This document shows positions 25,206 to 34,244 of a stretch of 62,527 nt of DNA, one piece after another. Position 1 is the first letter of the stretch. Every line of letters starts with the position of its first letter. The notes under the pieces are model-generated. The model made no database searches and was not told the DNA's origin. It saw only the letters and a program-made list of their open reading frames with translations. This DNA comes from Clostridia bacterium (GTDB lineage: Bacteria > Bacillota > Clostridia > Christensenellales > Pumilibacteraceae), in the NCBI GenBank assembly GCA_017623455.1, contig JAGAPA010000035.1, positions 1 to 62,527 of the forward strand, given 5' to 3'. The translations under genes and the position numbers were made by a program.

Positions 25206-26564
25206 TTACATAAGAGTGATCATAAGCTGACAAGCAAGTACGATAAGAACGAGTGCGATGGGGTAGGTAGATGCGTAAGCAGATGCTACGTCGTCCGTTC
25301 CTGCGGTTTTGCAAAGAGTACCGAGAGCGGGAGTAGAAGTCATACCACCCGTGATAGAGCCAAGGTTGTTGAGAAGAGGCAACTTCATAAGGTACTTTGC
25401 TACGAAGAATCCAACTACCATAGGAACGATGGTCATAAGCGCGCCACCAACAAAGCCCCAGGCTACGATTGCTCCGCCGTGCTTACTGATTTCGCCTACA
25501 AGCGATACGCCACCCTCAAAGCCTGCGCCAAGAAGGAAGAGCATAAGACCAAACTCACGAAGAATTTTGGTGGTTTCGGCGGGGATTTGAAGAGAAAGTT
25601 TGCCGATACGTCCAAAGTGACCAAATACAAGACACATAATAAGAACGCCACCAGTTGTTCCTAAACTAAAGCAAGATCCGTCATAGCCTGCGCCGGTAAG
25701 AGGAATCTTGATGGAACCAAGGAGCAAGCCTGCTACTACTGCAAGACCAAATGCGGTAAGTCCAAGAGGATCGGGCATAAAGAGTTTGCTATAGTCTTTC
25801 TTTTCTTCGTCGCCACCAATCTTAAGGAGTTCTCTCTCGTGTTCCATATTAGATTTAAGGAATTTGGGCATAAGTTGAACGAAAAGTACTACACCAATTA
25901 CGCCGAAAGGATATGCGATTGCGTGTCCAAGCGTGATAAGAGCCATATTTTCGGTTGCCGCGTCTTGCGCTGCGGAGAAACCGGGAGTAGAGGTAAGCGC
26001 TCCGGAAAGAATTCCCGACCAAAATTCAGGGCCGTACTCGGGGGTAAGAAGTGTGCAAACAACTGCAACTGCCGTTCCCGAAAGAATTACGATAATACCG
26101 ATTACGATATAGGTTTTGAAGTTCTTTGCGAGGTTTTTGAAGAAGTTAGGGCCTGCAATAAATCCAACTGCGCCTACAAAGAGGATAAGACCAATATTTT
26201 GGATAGGTCCTTTAAGATTCTTTACAAGTGCGTCGCCTACACCGTTAACGTGGAACGCGCCAAGAAGGGGAACGTCACCAAAGTCAAGAGTGCAAAGCCA
26301 TCCGAATAGGATTGCAACAAGGAATACGCCTGCGGTTCCAAGAGATACTCCCTTAACTTCAATGCCGCCAAGCAAATAGCCAAGCGCCATGATTACGAAT
26401 AAAAGCACAAACATTGCAAACGTGGACGAGAAGTTGAAAGGTCCTTTTACTCCACCATCAAAATTGATTGCGCTAATTGCGCACCAAACTGCAATACCTG
26501 CAACTACTACGAGCGCAATAACAATCCAAAGCCACTTAAGGCTCTTTTTTTGATTATTTTCCAT
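25206..26564 (-). CDS. AspT/YidE-type permease, probable dicarboxylate exchanger or exporter
   Basis: The 452-residue membrane protein consists of two similar halves of about five to six membrane spans each, as in the AspT/YidE/YbjL duplication family. The motifs GILSGALTSTPGFSAAQDA and ITGGMTSTPALGTLCKTAG mark the repeated re-entrant regions, and HAIAYPFGVIGV and AYASTYPIALV the paired following helices. AspT exchanges aspartate for alanine, and relatives carry succinate. Because the gene follows the fumarate reductase-like pair, export of succinate or exchange with malate/aspartate is a reasonable inference. The best ribosome site (AGGAG) lies 15 bases before the ATG, longer than usual. An imperfect hairpin (ATGCCACGAT/ATCGTGACAT) lies in the 96-base gap to the upstream gene. 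Confidence 0.85.
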   Translation of the reverse strand: MENNQKKSLKWLWIVIALVVVAGIAVWCAISAINFDGGVKGPFNFSSTFAMFVLLFVIMALGYLLGGIEVKGVSLGTAGVFLVAILFGWLCTLDFGDVPLLGAFHVNGVGDALVKNLKGPIQNIGLILFVGAVGFIAGPNFFKNLAKNFKTYIVIGIIVILSGTAVAVVCTLLTPEYGPEFWSGILSGALTSTPGFSAAQDAATENMALITLGHAIAYPFGVIGVVLFVQLMPKFLKSNMEHERELLKIGGDEEKKDYSKLFMPDPLGLTAFGLAVVAGLLLGSIKIPLTGAGYDGSCFSLGTTGGVLIMCLVFGHFGRIGKLSLQIPAETTKILREFGLMLFLLGAGFEGGVSLVGEISKHGGAIVAWGFVGGALMTIVPMVVGFFVAKYLMKLPLLNNLGSITGGMTSTPALGTLCKTAGTDDVASAYASTYPIALVLIVLACQLMITLM

Positions 26565-26660
26565 GATTATTAAATTTTTCTCCTAAAATATTACGTTTTA
26601 TACGTGGTTAATGCCACGATAGTTTTTCCATCGTGACATTTCCCCGTTTTTAACTTTTAA

Positions 26661-28274
26661 TTAGATGTCTTTTCTGTTTCTTGCGTAGTTGGGAAGAAGC
26701 TTGGGAGATACGAGCTTTGTATCTACGCCTGCCTCTTTAAGTTCTTTCTCGTATTTTGCAACGTGAGAAAGAGTGAGCTTTGCAAGTTTAACGTCTTTAG
26801 CCGCCTTTGCGGATTCCTTACCTGCATTTCTACCGAATACGATAATATCAAGCAAAGAGTTTCCCATAAGTCTGTTTCTTCCGTGGATTCCTCCAACTGC
26901 TTCGCCTGCTACGAAGAGGTTGGGGATACCGGTCATGCCGTTGGGAGAAATTTCAAGTCCACCGTTTTGATAATGAAGAGTGGGGTATACGAGGATAGGC
27001 TCTTTACGAATATCAATACCGTATTTTGCGAACATTCTGTGCATTGCGGGAATTCTCTTCATGATTGTTCCCTCACCGCCAATCATTTCAATCATAGGCG
27101 TATCAAGCCATACAGCCTTGCCTGTGCCGGTATCAACACCGTTATCTCTGTCAGAACATTCTCTGATAATTCCGGATGCGTTTACGTCACGAGTTTCAAG
27201 TGGATGAATGTATGCTACACCGTTCTTGTTAACGAGCTGTGCGCCCAAAGAACGTACTTTCTCGGTAACGAGTGCGCCAAGAATCTGCTCGGGGAACGCA
27301 GCTCCAGTGGGATGATACTGAAGAGTATCTGCGTAAAGAAGCTTTGCGCCTGCTCTGTAACCAAGCACAAGTCCGTCTGCAGTTGCACCGTAATGGTTAG
27401 ACGTGGGGAAGTTCTGATAGTGCATTCTTCCTGCTCCACCTGTTGCAATTACTACGCACTTAGCGCGAGCAACCATAATCTCTTCGGTTTCCATATTCAT
27501 AAGAACAGCTCCGGCGATCTTGCCTTCGGTATCCTTAATAAGTTCGATTGCAGATGTAAACTCTACAACGGGAATACCGCGGTTAAGAACTTCGTCGCGG
27601 AGGGTACGCATAATTTCTGCGCCCGAGTAGTCCTTACAAGCGTGCATACGCTTTCTGGAAGTTCCGCCACCGTGAGTGGTTACCATCGTTCCGTCTTCAG
27701 TCTTATCAAACTCTACGCCAAGGTGGTTAAGCCACTGAATAGCGTCGGGAGCTTCGGTAACGAGTTTGTGAACAAGTTCGGGCTTGTTAGCAAAGTGTCC
27801 ACCACCCATAACGTCGATATAATGGATAGCAGGGCTATCGTTGGGCTTGTCTGCAGCCTGAATTCCGCCTTCTGCCATCATGGAGTTAGCGTCACCGATA
27901 CGAAGCTTGGTTACAATCATAACGTTTGCGCCTGCTTCGTGCGCTTCGATTGCAGCGGAAGAACCTGCTCCACCACCACCGATTACGAGTACGTCAACGT
28001 CGTATGCGGGCTTAGTAAGATCAATCTTCTTGCCCTTGATACGGGAATGAGCCTGAAGGTAAGCTGCAAGCTCGTGGGGAACTTTGTCACCCTTGTTAAC
28101 ACCTACGGTAAGGTTAACGAAATTTTCTTCCTTATAGTCGGGATGGTATGCCTTTAAGATAGCATCCTTCTCGTCTGCGGTCATTCTTGCGATATTATCT
28201 TTGTTTGCGAATCTTTCCTGACGGGTAGCCTCTACCTTCTTCAAAGATTCAAGTATTTCGGGATTGTGATACAT
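26661..28274 (-). CDS. Fumarate reductase-like flavoprotein subunit (TfrA/FrdA type)
   Basis: The 537-residue flavoprotein belongs to the succinate dehydrogenase/fumarate reductase/aspartate oxidase family. The FAD fold is VDVLVIGGGGAGSSAA, with AEGGIQAA after it. In membrane FrdA a histidine before this AEGG segment links FAD covalently; here the residues are NSM, so FAD should be bound non-covalently, as in soluble enzymes. Substrate and proton-transfer residues appear in YHPTG, LVTEKVR, HYQNGG and NRLMGNSLLDIIVFGR. No membrane-anchor gene accompanies it. It follows the Fe-S subunit at 28289 by 14 bases and resembles the methanogen thiol:fumarate reductase TfrA in its context. Reduction of fumarate to succinate is the likely direction because malate dehydrogenase and fumarase are in the same operon. 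Confidence 0.88.
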   Translation of the reverse strand: MYHNPEILESLKKVEATRQERFANKDNIARMTADEKDAILKAYHPDYKEENFVNLTVGVNKGDKVPHELAAYLQAHSRIKGKKIDLTKPAYDVDVLVIGGGGAGSSAAIEAHEAGANVMIVTKLRIGDANSMMAEGGIQAADKPNDSPAIHYIDVMGGGHFANKPELVHKLVTEAPDAIQWLNHLGVEFDKTEDGTMVTTHGGGTSRKRMHACKDYSGAEIMRTLRDEVLNRGIPVVEFTSAIELIKDTEGKIAGAVLMNMETEEIMVARAKCVVIATGGAGRMHYQNFPTSNHYGATADGLVLGYRAGAKLLYADTLQYHPTGAAFPEQILGALVTEKVRSLGAQLVNKNGVAYIHPLETRDVNASGIIRECSDRDNGVDTGTGKAVWLDTPMIEMIGGEGTIMKRIPAMHRMFAKYGIDIRKEPILVYPTLHYQNGGLEISPNGMTGIPNLFVAGEAVGGIHGRNRLMGNSLLDIIVFGRNAGKESAKAAKDVKLAKLTLSHVAKYEKELKEAGVDTKLVSPKLLPNYARNRKDI

Positions 28275-28288
28275 AATTTTTCTCCTTC

Positions 28289-28960
28289 TTATTTCTCGAT
28301 TTCTCTGTTGTTGTAGAGTTCCTTAAGTTCTTCTAAGGGCTTTTGCATAAGAGCCTCCATAGTTGCCTTAAAGTCGCCTCTTGCGATTTCTTCTACACGG
28401 ATATCAAGATGCTCGCAGTTGGGAGCGATGTACTTTCCGGTAAGACGACGAGCAAGCATTGCTACCTGAGGATGAGAGATGCCTGCAGGACATCCTGACG
28501 AACAGCATCCGCACATTACGCAGTCGAAAGACTCTTCTGCGCACTTTTCGAACTCTCCACGCTGTGCATAAGCAATATACTGCATTACGTTAAGTCCCTG
28601 AGTACATCTCTTTGTACAAGCGTTACATCCGATACAAGCGTAAATTTCGGGATAAAGTTGCATCATAATCTGCTCGGTGGGCTTTACCTTTTCGATATCG
28701 TACACCTGCTTTACGAGGGGGAAGTAAGGAAGTGTTGCAATGTACATTCCGTCTTCTACCTGAGTAGAGCATGCAAGGCAAACCTTAAGCTCGGTTTCGC
28801 CCTTAATTCTATAAATGGTTGTACAAGCTCCACAGAAGCCGTTACGGCATCCGCAACCTCTCAAAAGCTGATAGCCTGCATATTCCATTGCCTTCATAAT
28901 TGTAAGGTTTGACGGTACTTCGTATTTCTTTCCCATCAAATAAATTGTTACCATTTCCAT
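28289..28960 (-). CDS. Fumarate reductase-like iron-sulfur subunit (TfrB N-terminal type)
   Basis: The 223-residue protein has an N-terminal 2Fe-2S ferredoxin domain (RGCGCRNGFCGACT and a later CLAC) and a C-terminal domain with CIGCNACTKRCTQG and CVMCGCCSSGCPAG for 4Fe-4S clusters. It should pass electrons between the flavoprotein at 26661-28274 and the Hdr-Flx proteins. Methanogen TfrB continues into HdrB-like CCG domains; here they are absent and a separate HdrB is encoded 6 kb upstream in the same operon. The ATG follows AGGAG with nine bases of spacing. The N-terminal domain is shorter and more CoxS-like than in SdhB. Confidence 0.87.
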   Translation of the reverse strand: MEMVTIYLMGKKYEVPSNLTIMKAMEYAGYQLLRGCGCRNGFCGACTTIYRIKGETELKVCLACSTQVEDGMYIATLPYFPLVKQVYDIEKVKPTEQIMMQLYPEIYACIGCNACTKRCTQGLNVMQYIAYAQRGEFEKCAEESFDCVMCGCCSSGCPAGISHPQVAMLARRLTGKYIAPNCEHLDIRVEEIARGDFKATMEALMQKPLEELKELYNNREIEK

Positions 28961-28977
28961 TGTTTTTTCTCCTGATA

Positions 28978-29808
28978 TTAATATTCGTTAGGAAGTTCGT
29001 CAAGTTGGTCGCATCTAAATACGGGACCGTCTTTACAAACATATTTGTCGCCTACATTACATCTTCCGCACTTACCTACGCCACACTTCATGCGAAGCTC
29101 CAAGGTTGTGTATACCTGCGTCTTATCAAAGCCAAGCTTGATTAAAGAAGCAAGGGTAAACTTAATCATGATGGGAGGTCCGCAAAGCACTGCCGTTTTG
29201 TTTGTATCAAAGCCAAGCTCTTCTACAAACGCAGGTACGAAGCCTACGTGTCCGTCCCATTCGGGTTGAGGTCTGTCGATGGTGAGATGAACGTTGAAGT
29301 CGGGTTCGTTCATCCACTCTGTCTTGATTTCGTTGAAGTCTACGAGGTCGTCCATAGAACGAGATCCATATACGATATCTACTTTGCCGTAGTTTGCTCT
29401 GTTATCTCTTATATAGTTGATAACGGAACGCAAGGGCGCAAGACCGATACCACCTGCAATGAAGAGCATATCTTTACCCTTAAACTCGGTTTCTACGGGG
29501 AAGGGATTGCCGTAAGGTCCTCTTACGGTTACTTCCTGTCCTACTTCCATTGCATGAAGCCATGTTGTAAGGCATCCGCACTTTTTAATGGAGAACTCCA
29601 AGAATTCTTTATTTGTGGGGGAAGAAGTGATAGAGAACATTGCCTCGCCAACGCCGGGGATGGAAACCATCGCACACTGACCGGGCTTGTGAATAAAGGG
29701 CTTTTGACCTTCTCTTGTCACAACTCTAAACGTCTTAACGTCGGGAGTGTCTTTTCTGATATCGGTAACTACTCCTATAACCGGAATCAAAGTTTCAAAA
29801 TCAGTCAT
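28978..29808 (-). CDS. flxA: FAD/NAD(P)-binding oxidoreductase, FlxA type
   Basis: This 276-residue protein is of the ferredoxin-NADP reductase type found in anaerobic sulfite reductase B, hydrogenase gamma and FlxA. It shows a flavin-binding barrel (GQCAMVSIPG, SITSSP), GPYGNPFP, the nucleotide-binding GGIGLAPLRSVI and CGPPIMI, and a Cys-rich C-terminus (LRMKCGVGKCGRCNVG) for a 2Fe-2S cluster. It would oxidise NADH (or NADPH) and feed electrons to the Hdr module. I choose the ATG at 29808, eight bases after GGAGG; it overlaps the FlxB stop. Gene order hdrBCA-flxDCBA matches the Desulfovibrio-type hdr-flx operon in reverse or forward sense. Confidence 0.88.
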   Translation of the reverse strand: MTDFETLIPVIGVVTDIRKDTPDVKTFRVVTREGQKPFIHKPGQCAMVSIPGVGEAMFSITSSPTNKEFLEFSIKKCGCLTTWLHAMEVGQEVTVRGPYGNPFPVETEFKGKDMLFIAGGIGLAPLRSVINYIRDNRANYGKVDIVYGSRSMDDLVDFNEIKTEWMNEPDFNVHLTIDRPQPEWDGHVGFVPAFVEELGFDTNKTAVLCGPPIMIKFTLASLIKLGFDKTQVYTTLELRMKCGVGKCGRCNVGDKYVCKDGPVFRCDQLDELPNEY

Positions 29809-30835
29809 TGTTCTTACCTCCAATCGTCTTTATTACTTTTGCAATATTCATGGAGATTGGGCACTTCTTAACGCATCTACCGCATCCTACGCACGAATAA
29901 ATTCCTTCGTTGTTGGAGGGATAGTATACAAGTTTGTGCATAAATCTCTGTCTGAAGCGCTGAAGTTGGAAGTTACGGGAGTTGCCGTGCGCCATCTTAG
30001 TAAAGTCCGCGTACATACACGAGTCCCAACAACGGAATCTCTTTACGCCGTCATTCGTCTTAAAGTCTTTAATGTCATAACACTGACACGTAGGACATAC
30101 GAACGTACAAGAACCACAGCCCAAGCAAGCTTCGGAAAGCTCTTCCCACTTAGCGTCGTTGAAAAGCTCGTTAAGCTTATCGGGAGTGAAACCTGAAAGG
30201 TCAACGTTTGCATAAGGAAGCTTGGACAAAATTTCTTTGGTATTCTTCTTTTGCTCGTCGATTTTCGCCTCATCGTTGCTATCAGCTTGAGCGAACAAAT
30301 CCTTAACTGCATCGGTAAGCGCATTACCTTTGTCGGTGTTTGCGTTCCAATAAAGGAAACCGTCGGCAATATAAGTGGTTACGTCACCAAGAGGATTGGT
30401 TGCGTCGATTCCAAAAGCAGAACAGAAGCAACTTTCTTCGGGACGAGAACAAGCAAGCGTTACGATTACGCCCTTTTCTCTCTTTGCCTTGTAGTAAGTA
30501 TCAATAGGATCTACAAGGAACACTCTGTCAAGGATTTCGAATGAACGGTAGTCGCAAGCGCGTACACCGAACAGTACGAAAGACTCAACTTTTTCTCTTA
30601 CGTCAATGATATCAATCTTCTTTCCCTCGGTCTTAAATTTCATAAGATCTTCAGCTTGGGGGAAGAAAGAATCCTTTGCGCTCTTTACGGTCTGAACGGA
30701 AAGATTAACTTCTGCGCCGTCTTCATACTTTGCAAAATTAGTTTCGCCTGCTACGGTGACGGGCAATATAAGATCGGTTGAAGAAGAGATCTTAGCGAAC
30801 AAATCATTAAGTTTATTAAGTTCGATTTTTAACAT
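29801..30835 (-). CDS. flxB: 4Fe-4S oxidoreductase subunit, FlxB / sulfite reductase A type
   Basis: The 344-residue protein belongs to the family of anaerobic sulfite reductase subunit A and hydrogenase beta subunits. Its N-terminal half contains VRACDYRSFEILD and ACSRPEESCFCSAF, cofactor or cluster-binding elements; the C-terminal half has CLGCGSCTFVCPTC and CVGCGRCVKKCPI for two 4Fe-4S clusters. It would move electrons from FlxA to FlxC/FlxD and HdrA. The ATG follows the FlxC stop directly and uses GGAGG inside the FlxC coding sequence, and its end overlaps flxA, so the three are translationally coupled. Confidence 0.85.
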   Translation of the reverse strand: MLKIELNKLNDLFAKISSSTDLILPVTVAGETNFAKYEDGAEVNLSVQTVKSAKDSFFPQAEDLMKFKTEGKKIDIIDVREKVESFVLFGVRACDYRSFEILDRVFLVDPIDTYYKAKREKGVIVTLACSRPEESCFCSAFGIDATNPLGDVTTYIADGFLYWNANTDKGNALTDAVKDLFAQADSNDEAKIDEQKKNTKEILSKLPYANVDLSGFTPDKLNELFNDAKWEELSEACLGCGSCTFVCPTCQCYDIKDFKTNDGVKRFRCWDSCMYADFTKMAHGNSRNFQLQRFRQRFMHKLVYYPSNNEGIYSCVGCGRCVKKCPISMNIAKVIKTIGGKNND

Positions 30836-31819
30836 TTATTTACCCTCCTTCAAGTTTGATCCGGGCTCGATATCAGAGGTTGTAAAGGCAGTAAGTGGCG
30901 CTTTGCTTTCGGTATCCGCGCCTGCCTGATACTCTCCGTAAAACTCATTGATATCCTTGATATACTTACGATTGATGAGGTGAAGAGGAATATTTTGAGG
31001 ACAAACTCTGCTACACTCACCACAGTCGGTACATCTTCCGGTTACGTGGAAAGAACGAATGATGTGGAAAAGCTTCTCTTCAAACTTGTCCGCATTTGCC
31101 TTAGCGTCAACACCCGATTCGGGGTTATCGAATACACACTTGGTGCAAGTACAAGCAGGACAAACATTTCTACAAGCATTACAACGAATACACTTAGAAA
31201 GTTCACTCTTCCAGAAAGCAAATCTCTCATCGGCAGTCATTGCTTCGAGCTCTGCAACTTTAGAGAATCTCTTCATAGAGTCTGCTTCGGGCATTTCGTT
31301 TACAATAATAAGCTCGTCGTAAGCAACGTGCTTCTTGCTCTTACAAGAAAGGCACTTTTCAAGCATTACTTCGCCACGAACAACGGTCTTGTCGCCATAA
31401 ATACTCTTTACGGTAACTTCTTCACCATTCTCTTCAAGTCCAACTACGCCGTCAATTCCTTTTGCTTTGATAGCTTCGATGGAAAGATGACCCTGACACT
31501 CAATACCTACAATATAGATATTATCTTTGTTTACTCTATGCTCTTTTACAAGCTGATTAAAGCTGTATGTATCGCATGGCTTGAGGAAAACAAGAATCTT
31601 TCCTTCGTTTTTACGCTCTTTTACAAGGTATTTGGAGAGATTTGCTCCGCAAAAACTATTGTAAACAAAGCTTTTTTCAATTTCTTCTTTGCTGTTGAAG
31701 ATTGCAGGGGTATTATCGTAGTAGAAATCGCCTGCAGTCCAACCGAGTACTCTGTTAACAGTTCCGTTTTCAAGCAACTCGATCGCCTTCGCCTTCATGA
31801 GGTTTTCTATTCTTTGCAT
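30836..31819 (-). CDS. flxC: 4Fe-4S oxidoreductase subunit, FlxC type
   Basis: The 328-residue protein is similar in plan to FlxB: an alpha/beta N-terminal part with LKPCDTYSFNQLV and IECQGHLS, a middle CLSCKSKKH, and two C-terminal ferredoxin motifs, CIRCNACRNVCPAC and CTDCGECSRVCPQ. It resembles coenzyme F420-reducing-hydrogenase beta-like proteins and Flx subunits. I place its start at the ATG at 31819, seven bases after GGAGG; a longer frame starting at 31858 would begin inside the preceding gene without a ribosome site. It overlaps the flxD stop by 13 bases. A direct role as an electron carrier is inferred from motifs and operon context. Confidence 0.83.
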   Translation of the reverse strand: MQRIENLMKAKAIELLENGTVNRVLGWTAGDFYYDNTPAIFNSKEEIEKSFVYNSFCGANLSKYLVKERKNEGKILVFLKPCDTYSFNQLVKEHRVNKDNIYIVGIECQGHLSIEAIKAKGIDGVVGLEENGEEVTVKSIYGDKTVVRGEVMLEKCLSCKSKKHVAYDELIIVNEMPEADSMKRFSKVAELEAMTADERFAFWKSELSKCIRCNACRNVCPACTCTKCVFDNPESGVDAKANADKFEEKLFHIIRSFHVTGRCTDCGECSRVCPQNIPLHLINRKYIKDINEFYGEYQAGADTESKAPLTAFTTSDIEPGSNLKEGK

Positions 31820-32247
31820 CTTAAATCCTCCAATCTCTTGTTTTCGCCGAGTTCGCAAATTTTTGCAGCAAATTCGTTCATTACGTTAGAGAACTTAACG
31901 CCTTCTGCAGCGGAAACCCATTCTACACGGGTTCTTTCTTTCTCAATGCCGAGATAATCGAGCATATCGAAAAGAAGCGTCATTCTTCTTCTTGCATAAT
32001 AGTTACCTGTCGTATAGTGGCAATCTCCGGGATGGCATCCACACATAATTACGCCATCAGCTCCACGCTGGAAAGCTTTGAGGATGAACATCGGATTTAC
32101 TCTACAAGAGCAGGGAACTCTGATAATCTTTACGTTTGCAGGATAGGAAAGTCTGCTACTTCCCGCAAGGTCTGCACCTGCATACGAACACCAGTTACAG
32201 CAGAAAGCCACGATAAGGGGCTGATATTCTTTATTTATCTCTTGCAT
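31807..32247 (-). CDS. flxD: FlxD/MvhD-type iron-sulfur protein
   Basis: This 146-residue protein matches the delta-subunit family (MvhD/FrhD/FlxD). It contains AFCCNWCSYAGADLAG, RVPCSCRVNP and GCHPGDCHYTTGNYYA, whose cysteines bind the 2Fe-2S cluster, and RMTLLFDMLDYLGIEKER. MvhD links a hydrogenase to HdrA in methanogens; FlxD links an NADH module to HdrA in bacteria. Here it sits between hdrA and flxC, as expected for the second arrangement, and no hydrogenase is present. It overlaps the hdrA stop by 13 bases, with GGAGG before its ATG. Confidence 0.9.
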   Translation of the reverse strand: MQEINKEYQPLIVAFCCNWCSYAGADLAGSSRLSYPANVKIIRVPCSCRVNPMFILKAFQRGADGVIMCGCHPGDCHYTTGNYYARRRMTLLFDMLDYLGIEKERTRVEWVSAAEGVKFSNVMNEFAAKICELGENKRLEDLRCKE

Positions 32248-34226
32248 ACTGCTTCTACCTCCGCCATAATCTGTTTAGTTGTGAATCCCTTAAGATCGAT
32301 TGCTCCGCTCGGACACGCTACGGTACAAGCACCGCAACCCTGACAAACAGCTTCGTTAACCGATGCAACTCTTCTCACCTCGGTCTTTCCACCGCCAAGA
32401 CGGAATTCCTTATCAACGTAAGTAATTGCTCCGTAAGGACAAACGTTTGCGCAAGTTCCGCAACCGATACACATACTATCGTCGGAAATAGATACGCAAG
32501 GATTGCACTTAAGCTTGTCTTTTGCCAAAAGTCCGATAACCTTTGCCGCACATGCAGACGCCTGCGATACGGTTTCGGGGATATCCTTAGGTCCTTGACA
32601 CATACCCGAAAGGAAAATTCCTGCCGTGGGGCTCTCTACGGGACGAAGCTTTGCGTGAGCTTCGGTGAGGAAGTTATTTGTATCGATAGAAGTCGTAAGA
32701 AGTGTTGCAATCTTACGAACGGAAGGTTCGGGCTCGATAGCAGCGGCAAGAACTACAAGGTCAGAAGCAATCGTGATCTGCTCGTTGGAAAGAAGATCAG
32801 AGCCTTGAACCATAAGTTTGCCATTTTCATTATATACCTTACCAACCATACCCTTAATGTAGTCTACGTCGTACTGCTCTACTGCTCTACGGTAGAATTC
32901 GTCGTAATTCTTTCCGGGAGTACGTACGTCTATATAGAATACGTGAACTTCGGTATCGGGATATTTTTCTCTGATAAGCATTGCGTGCTTTGCAGTATAC
33001 ATACAGCAAATCTTGGAGCAATAGGGCTTACCGCATCCGGAGATATCTCTACTTCCTACGCATTGAATAAAGGTAATAACGTGGGGATGAGTATTATCGG
33101 AGGGACGAAGAAGAGTTCCTTTAGTAGGACCGGCTGCATTCATAAGACGCTCGAGCTCCAAAGAGGTAATAACGTCTTTATTGTCTGCGTATCCGTACTC
33201 GTTAAAGTACTTAAGGTCTGCAATCTTAAATCCTGTTGCTACAACGATAGCACCATAATTTCTCTCAACGAAAGAATCCTGCTGAGTATAGTCGATAGCC
33301 TTTGCTTCACACTTCATAGAACAAAGTCCGCACTTACCGGTCTTGAGTTTAATACACTGCTCGGGATCGATAACTGCAACGTTGGGGATAGCTTGCGCGA
33401 AAGGAATGTAAGCTGCAGGACGGTTATTAAGGTTCATATTGAACTCGTTAAGTCCCTTCTTAGAAGGACAAACGCTCATACAAATTCCACAGCCGGTACA
33501 CTTCTTTTCGTCTATGTATCTTGCCTTTTTGCGGATCTTTACGGTAAAGTTACCTACAAAGCCCTTAACTTCTTCAACCTCGGAATATGAAAGGATATCA
33601 ATCTTTTCATTCTGCGCGCAGTCTACCATCTTGGGGGTAAGAATACAAGCCGCACAGTCGAGGGTGGGGAAAGTTTTGTCAAGCTGAGCCATTCTTCCGC
33701 CGATTGTAGGACGCTGTTCTACGATATCAACTTCATAGCCAGCCTCTGCAATATCAAGAGCGGTCTGAATTCCTGCAATACCTCCGCCAATTACGAGAGC
33801 ACGCTTAGTTACGCCCGTTTCTCCTGCGGTAAGAGGAGTGTTGAGTAAGAGTTTTGCAATTGCAGTTCTTCCCAAAATGATTGCTTTTACGGTTGCTTCT
33901 TCGATATCCTTATGAATCCAAGAAACTTGCTCACGGATGTTTGCAATTTCAACCATATAAGGGTTAAGTCCTGCGCTTTCTGCTGTCTTACGGAAAGTTG
34001 CTTCATGCATTCTGGGAGAGCAAGAGCAAACTACGATACCCGTAAGTCCATGTTCTTTTATAGCGGTCTTAATCAGTTGCTGTCCGTTTTCGGAACACAT
34101 ATACTGATAGTCGGCAGAGTATACTACGCCGGGCTCTTGACCAAGCGTTTCAGCTACTCTTTTGACGTCAACCGTTGCGGCTATATTGCTGCCGCACCAG
34201 CATACAAATACACCTATTCTTTGCAT
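32235..34226 (-). CDS. hdrA: Heterodisulfide reductase subunit A-like, bifurcating flavoprotein
   Basis: The 663-residue HdrA homologue carries an N-terminal domain (VFVCWCGSNI, VVCSCSPRMHE), a FAD-binding thioredoxin-reductase-like core (VIGGGIAGIQTAL, TIGGRMAQLDKTFP), inserted clusters (CTGCGICMSVCP; CIKLKTGKCGLCSMKC) and two C-terminal ferredoxin clusters (CIGCGTCANVCP and CQGCGACTVACP). In methanogens HdrA is the flavin site that bifurcates electrons between ferredoxin and a disulfide. The protein contains all expected cysteine groups, with ordinary Cys codons in the sites where some relatives use selenocysteine. It lies between hdrC and flxD in the expected order. Electron bifurcation in this organism is inferred. 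Confidence 0.92.
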   Translation of the reverse strand: MQRIGVFVCWCGSNIAATVDVKRVAETLGQEPGVVYSADYQYMCSENGQQLIKTAIKEHGLTGIVVCSCSPRMHEATFRKTAESAGLNPYMVEIANIREQVSWIHKDIEEATVKAIILGRTAIAKLLLNTPLTAGETGVTKRALVIGGGIAGIQTALDIAEAGYEVDIVEQRPTIGGRMAQLDKTFPTLDCAACILTPKMVDCAQNEKIDILSYSEVEEVKGFVGNFTVKIRKKARYIDEKKCTGCGICMSVCPSKKGLNEFNMNLNNRPAAYIPFAQAIPNVAVIDPEQCIKLKTGKCGLCSMKCEAKAIDYTQQDSFVERNYGAIVVATGFKIADLKYFNEYGYADNKDVITSLELERLMNAAGPTKGTLLRPSDNTHPHVITFIQCVGSRDISGCGKPYCSKICCMYTAKHAMLIREKYPDTEVHVFYIDVRTPGKNYDEFYRRAVEQYDVDYIKGMVGKVYNENGKLMVQGSDLLSNEQITIASDLVVLAAAIEPEPSVRKIATLLTTSIDTNNFLTEAHAKLRPVESPTAGIFLSGMCQGPKDIPETVSQASACAAKVIGLLAKDKLKCNPCVSISDDSMCIGCGTCANVCPYGAITYVDKEFRLGGGKTEVRRVASVNEAVCQGCGACTVACPSGAIDLKGFTTKQIMAEVEAVCKR

Positions 34227-34244
34227 TATGTCACTTCCTATATA

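Noticed and set aside
26763-28157. Long open frame (464 codons) on the plus strand opposite the fumarate reductase flavoprotein
   Set aside because: It is Cys/Ser/Val-rich without any recognisable motif, and it lies fully antisense to a gene with clear active-site motifs. Long antisense frames also occur opposite the other Hdr-Flx genes and reflect codon bias.
32595-33590. Long plus-strand frame opposite hdrA
   Set aside because: Same reason: composition is unlike a protein, there is no ribosome site, and hdrA carries the conserved cysteine motifs.
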